Shown: in pieces, positions 58,934-64,000 of the stretch | Position numbering within the stretch: position 1 is the first letter of the stretch | Layout of the letters: each line of letters opens with the position of its first letter | Source of the DNA: Leptospira ainlahdjerensis | GTDB lineage: Bacteria; Spirochaetota; Leptospiria; Leptospirales; Leptospiraceae | Assembly (NCBI RefSeq): GCF_016919175.1 | Contig: NZ_JAFFPU010000076.1 | Location: forward strand, 10,940 to 74,939 | DNA: 64,000 nucleotides | Direction: 5' to 3' | The notes under the pieces: generated by a model | Seen by the model: the letters and a program-made list of their open reading frames with translations, nothing else | What the model was told of the DNA's origin: nothing | The model's database searches: none | Translations under genes and position numbers: made by a program

Positions 58934-59788
58934 ATGCCAGACTCGATTTTTAAAAAAACTTTTTTCTTTTGGAACGTCCTGAGTATCGATATCGTATTCG
59001 GCGCGCTTGCTTCCGCAATATTTGCATCCACACTTTTAGAAACGACAATGCGCCCCGCGTTTTGGTTTCTTCTTCCGATGGCGGTTTGGGTGATCTATAC
59101 TGCGGATCATCTTTTTGACGGATGGAAACTCGGAGAAAACAGCATCAACATTAGACACAAATTCCATTATGACAATCTAATATTACTAAGCATCGTCCTC
59201 GGGGCCGTATCGACGTCCTGTTTTATCCTTTCAATCCTTTTTTTAAGGGAATGGATTTTTACCGCCGGATTGATACTCGGGATATTCGTTTTTTTGCATA
59301 TATTCCTTTCCTATCTTCAACTCGACTTTTTTTGGAAGGAATGTTCGGTTTCGATCCTTTATACGGCGGGAGTTTGGTTTGGTCCGATTCTATTCTCGGC
59401 AAAAACAAAAATGGAGATCGGGATACCCTGTTTTTTATTCTTACTGGCCGCTCTCTGCAATTCGTTTATGAATTCTTATATGGAAAGGGAGGTCGACAAA
59501 AAGGAAAATGTGATCTCCATTTTGAAACAGATTTCCCCCCGCACGCTCCAAGGAAGCGTTTTTATTTTGGCATTTTTGGGTTTGGGTTTGAATTTATTTT
59601 GGATCTGCGAAAATCCGAAGTTCCTTCCGGAATTCTTATACTTTTGTCTCGGTTATACGATTCCCGTTTGGATCGTTTATCGGGAAGGTTTCTTTCAGAA
59701 ACGTCAATTCTATAGAATTTTAGGAGAGGGTTATTTTATCCTCTCCTTTCTGCCGGTTATCTTTCGGATATGGATTCTTCCATACTGA
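58934..59788 (+). CDS. UbiA-superfamily-like integral membrane protein
   Basis: The 284-residue protein has about eight membrane segments. Two acidic loops match the positions of the UbiA prenyl-diphosphate sites: [16 protein letters not shown] (D-H-x-x-D) after TM2 and [12 protein letters not shown] after TM5. A basic IRHKFHYDN loop follows the first. Prenyl transfer onto an aromatic or lipid acceptor is suggested, not shown; the exact consensus N-D-x-x-D-x-x-x-D is missing. It overlaps the 3' end of the convergent CarF-like gene by 32 bases. Confidence 0.5.
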   Translation: MPDSIFKKTFFFWNVLSIDIVFGALASAIFASTLLETTMRPAFWFLLPMAVWVIYTADHLFDGWKLGENSINIRHKFHYDNLILLSIVLGAVSTSCFILSILFLREWIFTAGLILGIFVFLHIFLSYLQLDFFWKECSVSILYTAGVWFGPILFSAKTKMEIGIPCFLFLLAALCNSFMNSYMEREVDKKENVISILKQISPRTLQGSVFILAFLGLGLNLFWICENPKFLPEFLYFCLGYTIPVWIVYREGFFQKRQFYRILGEGYFILSFLPVIFRIWILPY

Positions 59789-60482
59789 CCTCCGCGGGAG
59801 GAATTCTTAATATCCATCTTAGAATTTCATAAAACTTGAGATATTTCAGAATCGGATTTAACCATCCCGTAGTGATGCAAAAATAAGTATCATACGGGAT
59901 CGTATGATGAATCATGTGATGTTGCGGTCCTAAGATTATTTTATAATTTTGTAATATTCTTACGATCGCAGCGGGCGAATCCTGGTGAGCCCATTTGTGA
60001 ATCTGATTGGTCGCAAAAATTCCCCAGAGTAAAAAAAACCAAAACAAGGCGAGAAGAGAACTCGTAATCCCGGAAGACTCCCAGAAAAAAACGTAATAGG
60101 CCAAAATCGGAAGCGATACAAGACAATTGTTTCCGTTGGTTTCGATAAAATCGTGTCTTGTAATTCCTTTGGGATCGACGTGATGGTCTCGAAAAGGAAA
60201 GATAAAACCCGGACCTAAGATCGGAGTTTTTTCGGAGCCTATACTGTCCCCTAAGAAGTGGACCAAACCTGAAACAAAATCCGCGCCGATCCAGGAAGTT
60301 AAGATTACGAGAGGAAGAGTCCAAAACAGCCAAACGTTTTCGGAAACGTCAAAAGCAAACAAACGAATGAGTTGATAGCCGAGATATATCGAGAGGACTA
60401 CAAAAGATAACACTCCGAGAATTTCAAAAATTCTATGAACGGTAAGATCCGGTTTTGAAACCAAGTTTGATTCTGTATTCAT
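59757..60482 (-). CDS. CarF/Kua (TMEM189-like) plasmanylethanolamine desaturase
   Basis: The 241-residue membrane protein has the His-rich pattern of the Kua/TMEM189/CarF family: [62 protein letters not shown], and [25 protein letters not shown]. These His residues bind di-iron and are needed in CarF and PEDS1, which desaturate ether lipids into plasmalogens. The ATG at 60482 follows GAGG. All four His clusters are intact, so an active enzyme is likely. The role in this aerobe would be to make vinyl-ether lipids. Homologues in Leptospira have been noted in general terms, as I recall. Confidence 0.88.
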   Translation of the reverse strand: MNTESNLVSKPDLTVHRIFEILGVLSFVVLSIYLGYQLIRLFAFDVSENVWLFWTLPLVILTSWIGADFVSGLVHFLGDSIGSEKTPILGPGFIFPFRDHHVDPKGITRHDFIETNGNNCLVSLPILAYYVFFWESSGITSSLLALFWFFLLWGIFATNQIHKWAHQDSPAAIVRILQNYKIILGPQHHMIHHTIPYDTYFCITTGWLNPILKYLKFYEILRWILRIPPAEVSMEESISER

Positions 60483-60613
60483 AATCTGCCTCAACGTATT
60501 CTTATTATACTTACGAATTCACGCGATATTTTTTTAGTTATGAAAACGCAGGATTGGGAAAAAATGAAACTTTACAGAACGGGAGAACGTTTGATTCTTC
60601 CCCTGAAAGAACT

Positions 60614-61012
60614 ATGATCGATTTATCGTTTAACACGCCCGGCCTTCTCTTTCCCGCGATTTCCCTTCTTATGCTCGCCTATACAAATCGATTCTTAGGA
60701 CTCGCAAATCTTTCAAGACAACTCATCGCGAAGTTCCAGGAAAAAAGAGATCCGGATCTTCTTTCTCAAATTCGAAACCTTCGCTTTCGTCTCTCCTTAA
60801 TTCGCCACACTCAGAGTATGGGTATTCTCAGTCTTCTTTCCTGCACGTCCTGTCTTACGGTTTTGGCATTCGATCTTCAACGGATTGCATGGTTTCTTTT
60901 CGGAATCGCACTTTTGTTTCTCGTCGTTTCGCTTTGTATCTGTTTGGTGGAAATTCATCTTTCGGTCCGCGCCTTGGACATCGAAATCCACAAACTCGAC
61001 GAGACGGATTGA
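60614..61012 (+). CDS. DUF2721 membrane protein
   Basis: The start is the internal ATG 60614 (MIDLSFNTPGLLFPAISLLMLAYTNRFLGL). The 132-residue protein has the DUF2721 pattern: that N-terminal segment, the helix LANLSRQLIAKFQEK, then RHTQSMGILSLLSCTSCLTVLAFDL, and a last segment with IHLSVRALDIEIHKL. It is a small two-to-four-helix inner-membrane protein of unknown function. The nearest ribosome site is weak. It is divergent from CarF with a 131-bp gap and followed by the SDR gene. Confidence 0.75.
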   Translation: MIDLSFNTPGLLFPAISLLMLAYTNRFLGLANLSRQLIAKFQEKRDPDLLSQIRNLRFRLSLIRHTQSMGILSLLSCTSCLTVLAFDLQRIAWFLFGIALLFLVVSLCICLVEIHLSVRALDIEIHKLDETD

Positions 61013-61207
61013 AGGAATTTAGATTCTCTTCGGTTGACGAGCGATTCGTTTTTAGAACGGGATTCGCGTCTTTTCATTCCAAAATCCGATTTCGTATGAG
61101 AAGAATTCTTGAATCGATATCCTTTCTTTGGAAACATCGCTTTTTACAAAGAAGTTTTTAAAACGAAGTTCGGAATCGAATCGTCGTCCAAAAAAAAGGG
61201 GAATTCA

Positions 61208-62014
61208 ATGAGCGAAACATTTTACAAAGACAAAGTTGTTTGGATCACAGGCGCTTCTTCCGGAATCGGAGAAGAACTCGTTAAAGAAGCGGCCAAACGA
61301 GGAGCCAAGGTTGTTCTTTCCGCAAGAAGGATCAAGGAATTAGAGAGGGTCAAGAAAGAATGCGGCCTCACGAAAACAAACAGTCTGATTCTTCCCTTAG
61401 ATTTAGAAGATTATAAAAAACTAAAGAACGTTCCCAAAAAAGCGATCGATCAGTTTGGAAGAATCGACATTCTGATCAACAACGGGGGGATCAGCCAACG
61501 TTCCTATACTTACGAAACATCGATCGATACCTACGAAAAACTCATGGACGTAAATTATTTTGGAAACATCGCGCTTTCTCTCGCGGTTCTTCCGTTTATG
61601 AGAAAACAAAAATCAGGAACGATTTCTTCGATCTCCAGCGTCGCTGGTCTTTTTGGCGTTCCTCTTCGGAGCGGATATAGCGCGAGTAAGGCGGCTCTCA
61701 CCGGTTTTTACGAAGCCCTTCGCGCTGAAAACGTAAAGGAAGGAGTAAAGGTGACCTTGGTTTATCCGGGATTTATCAAAACTCAGATTTCAAACAACGC
61801 GCTCAAAGGAGACGGCACCAAACAAGGAAAAATGGATTCCATCATCGAACAGGGAATCGCAGCCGACGAATGTGCGAAAAAAATCTTAGATGCGATCGCA
61901 AAAGGAAAAAACGAAATCATCATCGCGGGCTTTCGGGAAAACTTTGCGACATTCTTACATAAATTTTTACCGGGAATTTTTGCGAAGTCCATCGCAAGGG
62001 CAAAAGTCACCTGA
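61208..62014 (+). CDS. Short-chain dehydrogenase/reductase
   Basis: The ATG at 61208 follows AAAGGGGAATTCA. The 268-residue SDR has the NAD(P)-binding VVWITGASSGIGEELVKEAAKRG, the DILINNGGISQRS block, the catalytic Ser in TISSISSVAGLFG, and Tyr-Lys in SGYSASKAAL. The basic VVLSARRIKELERV suggests NADPH preference. The C-terminus carries a short hydrophobic region, KFLPGIFAKSIARAKV, as in DHRS7-like members. Substrate unknown; lipid or steroid alcohols are plausible. Monocistronic. Confidence 0.9.
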   Translation: MSETFYKDKVVWITGASSGIGEELVKEAAKRGAKVVLSARRIKELERVKKECGLTKTNSLILPLDLEDYKKLKNVPKKAIDQFGRIDILINNGGISQRSYTYETSIDTYEKLMDVNYFGNIALSLAVLPFMRKQKSGTISSISSVAGLFGVPLRSGYSASKAALTGFYEALRAENVKEGVKVTLVYPGFIKTQISNNALKGDGTKQGKMDSIIEQGIAADECAKKILDAIAKGKNEIIIAGFRENFATFLHKFLPGIFAKSIARAKVT

Positions 62015-62178
62015 GTGATTGCGATCCATTATTTTGTTTTGCTCTTTGAAATGAGAAATCGGTTTTCTCCCGAGATTGGAAACAAATCAAAGCTGAAAGA
62101 AACGTTTTAGTGAATTTCGCATAACGTTCCGATCCATTTCGGAACTTCAATTTTAGAATCTCAATGATGGAATGATCC

Positions 62179-63132
62179 ATGGCAAAAAACTATGTTCGGT
62201 TTAGCAAAAAGAATCAAGTCAAATGGGGACTCGTTACAAACGAAACGATCCAATCTCTGGAATGCGGCGATCTTTCCACTGCGGAACTTTTAGAATTTCT
62301 CCGAAAAAAGAAAAAAGCTTCCTCTAAAAAAACGTTTTCAATCTCCGAGGTCTCGATCCTTTCTCCGATCACGGCGCCGTGTCAGATCCTTTGTCAAGGG
62401 GCGAACTATCGACAACATCTGATCGAATCGGGACTCGATCCGGATGATAAGAATTACAATCTTTTCTTCACAAAATCGGATGCTTCCCTTACTTCCCCAA
62501 TCGGAGAAATCGTCCGTCCTTATCACGTAAAACTTTTGGATTATGAGATCGAACTCGGGATCGTTTTCGGAAAAGGTTTCGATTCTTCTTTGGATCCGAG
62601 TTCTAAAAATTTGGAGGAATTTGTTGCGGCTTTTTTTATGGCCAACGACGTCTCCGCGAGAGATATTCAAATTCCTCAATTGCAGTGGTACAAGGGAAAG
62701 TCGTATCGAACGTTTTTTCCCGCCGGTCCTTATCTTACGGTTTTAGAAAAGGGAGACTTTGCGTCCTACGAATCCTTAGAATTGAATCTGACTGTAAACG
62801 GAGAAGTTAGGCAAAAAGATAAAGCTTCCAATCTTGTCTTCAAACCTTTGGGAACAATCGTAGAACTATCAAGATTTTGTAATATTGCTCCCGGAGACGT
62901 TCTTCTGACCGGAACCCCTTCCGGTTGCGCGCTGCGTGCTCCCGGAAAATTGGTTCAAGCCCTTGGAGGTTTTCTTTCCGAAAAGAAAAAGTGGGAACTC
63001 TTCGTCAAAGCTCAGAGTAGACGAACTCAATATCTCAAAGATCAGGACGTCGTCCGTTCCACGATCCGAACGCCGGACGGAAAGATCGATTTGGGAGAAC
63101 AGATTCTTAGAGTCGTAACGGAAAAACGTTAG
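62179..63132 (+). CDS. Fumarylacetoacetate hydrolase family protein
   Basis: The 317-residue protein has a complete FAH fold: [18 protein letters not shown] near residue 75, [16 protein letters not shown] (metal Glu residues), [25 protein letters not shown], and [15 protein letters not shown]. The family hydrolyses or decarboxylates oxo-acids, including oxaloacetate and acylpyruvates; the specific substrate cannot be read here. Magnesium-binding residues are intact. The N-terminal 60 residues are the usual small domain. A terminator follows. Confidence 0.88.
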   Translation: MAKNYVRFSKKNQVKWGLVTNETIQSLECGDLSTAELLEFLRKKKKASSKKTFSISEVSILSPITAPCQILCQGANYRQHLIESGLDPDDKNYNLFFTKSDASLTSPIGEIVRPYHVKLLDYEIELGIVFGKGFDSSLDPSSKNLEEFVAAFFMANDVSARDIQIPQLQWYKGKSYRTFFPAGPYLTVLEKGDFASYESLELNLTVNGEVRQKDKASNLVFKPLGTIVELSRFCNIAPGDVLLTGTPSGCALRAPGKLVQALGGFLSEKKKWELFVKAQSRRTQYLKDQDVVRSTIRTPDGKIDLGEQILRVVTEKR

Positions 63133-63141
63133 ACGAAATCG

Positions 63142-63164
63142 AACCGAGTCCGCCGGTTTTTTTT
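63142..63164 (+). terminator. Intrinsic terminator after the FAH-family gene
   Basis: AACCG and CGGTT form a 5-bp stem around AGTCCGC, followed by TTTTTT. Confidence 0.65.
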
Positions 63165-63239
63165 CCAACCAGGTCGGTCCATCCTATTTTATCTGTTTTT
63201 GTTTGTCGGAACAAGTTGTTTTCCGAGGATTTTTTGAAA

Positions 63240-63320
63240 ACGCGGGAGTTCCCACAAACTTCGGATTCACAACTCAGTCCTCAGCGCGCCAGACAAGAAA
63301 GTAAGAGTTCCCACATTTCT
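63240..63320. repeat. Two same-direction dispersed motif copies
   Basis: GGGAGTTCCCACAAACT (63245-63261) and AGAGTTCCCACATTTC (63304-63319) lie about 59 bp apart. Both are reverse complements of the GTGGGAACTC motif. Confidence 0.6.
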
Positions 63321-63379
63321 CAGTTCAAACAAAAGAATCGCCGAATTCGCATCTGTAATCAATGACACGAACAAAAGCT

Positions 63380-63472
63380 CAGCGCCCACTTCCTACAGGG
63401 CGCCCATCGGGTCCGTCAAGATCGAGCGGAACTCAGTGAGTTGGAAGTGTCGCGGCCTCCGGGCGCTTCCGC
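63380..63472. repeat. Structured GC-rich intergenic repeat, copy 2
   Basis: AGCGCCC (63381-63387) can pair with GGGCGCT near 63461-63467, and CTTCC pairs with GGAAG, enclosing a hairpin of AACTCA and TGAGTT. The segment GGTCCGT..GA.CGAGCGG matches 11752-11771 with few changes, so both belong to one family. The 240 or so bases between the motif copies and thiC have no gene. Confidence 0.6.
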
Positions 63473-63582
63473 ATAATCAAAGTTCGCCGGTCGATCCACG
63501 CGGATGCGACTAAAAAGGTTTCGAGAGAATTCGGCGATCCGACCGGTTAGGATGGCTCGGTCGGATTGTTAAGCGAAGTAGA

Positions 63583-64000
<418 letters not shown>

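Noticed and set aside
62991..63002. GTGGGAACTC match inside the FAH-family gene
   Set aside because: It lies in the conserved coding frame and is not intergenic.

Overview
This window looks like chromosome from a spirochaete of the genus Leptospira, probably of the pathogenic clade. The evidence is the gene content: a DUF1564 protein, DUF1554 and DUF1566 lipoproteins, a LruC-type lipoprotein, spirochaete-style lipoboxes (for example LSFSGC, FLSCKS, LLYRC), and an A/G-rich, moderately low-GC codon style. No rRNA, tRNA, CRISPR array, insertion sequence or phage module was recognised. Species cannot be fixed from sequence alone.

Layout. 1-2.1 kb: partial methyltransferase, a membrane SRPBCC protein behind a perfect 24-bp palindrome, and a TPR protein. 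2.1-3.7 kb: a LeuA-type synthase preceded by a 19-residue leucine-rich leader peptide and a four-segment attenuator. 3.7-8.2 kb: TetR regulator and RND pump with tandem operator-like palindromes. 8.2-11.5 kb: two lipoproteins, an alpha/beta hydrolase and a DUF1564 protein. 11.5-22 kb: thiolase, a HGSNAT-like acyltransferase, a Rof-like protein, DUF2804, aldo/keto reductase, TruD, MarR and DoxX. 22-30.5 kb: GMC oxidoreductase, GNAT, VOC, HI0933-type flavoprotein, DoxX, OmpA-domain protein, pirin, SRPBCC and a hybrid histidine kinase. 30.5-34.7 kb: an ilvB-ilvN-trpE-trpG operon with its own leader peptide (Leu/Val run plus one Trp) and attenuator. 34.9-40 kb: Tpx, hydrolase, zinc-type dehydrogenase behind tandem operators, aldehyde dehydrogenase. 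40-46.6 kb: an ATPase/HDOD protein, LruC-type lipoprotein, NarL-type two-component pair, thioesterase. 46.8-50.8 kb: an exosortase and its apparent single target. 50.8-57 kb: lipoproteins and a cyclase-FecR-fibronectin-like operon. 57-63.1 kb: YHS protein, MscS channel, UbiA-like protein, CarF/Kua plasmalogen desaturase, DUF2721, SDR, FAH protein. 63.6-64 kb: the 3' end of thiC, broken by an inversion junction near 63,935.

The most informative signals are regulatory or structural. Two branched-chain amino-acid operons carry textbook ribosome-mediated attenuators. A short motif around GTGGGAACTC recurs at least 13 times, almost only between genes. A second, larger structured repeat occurs at about 11.7 kb and 63.4 kb. 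Several perfect palindromes look like operators. The two parts of thiC lie on opposite strands at the right edge, meaning either a real inversion or an assembly fault.
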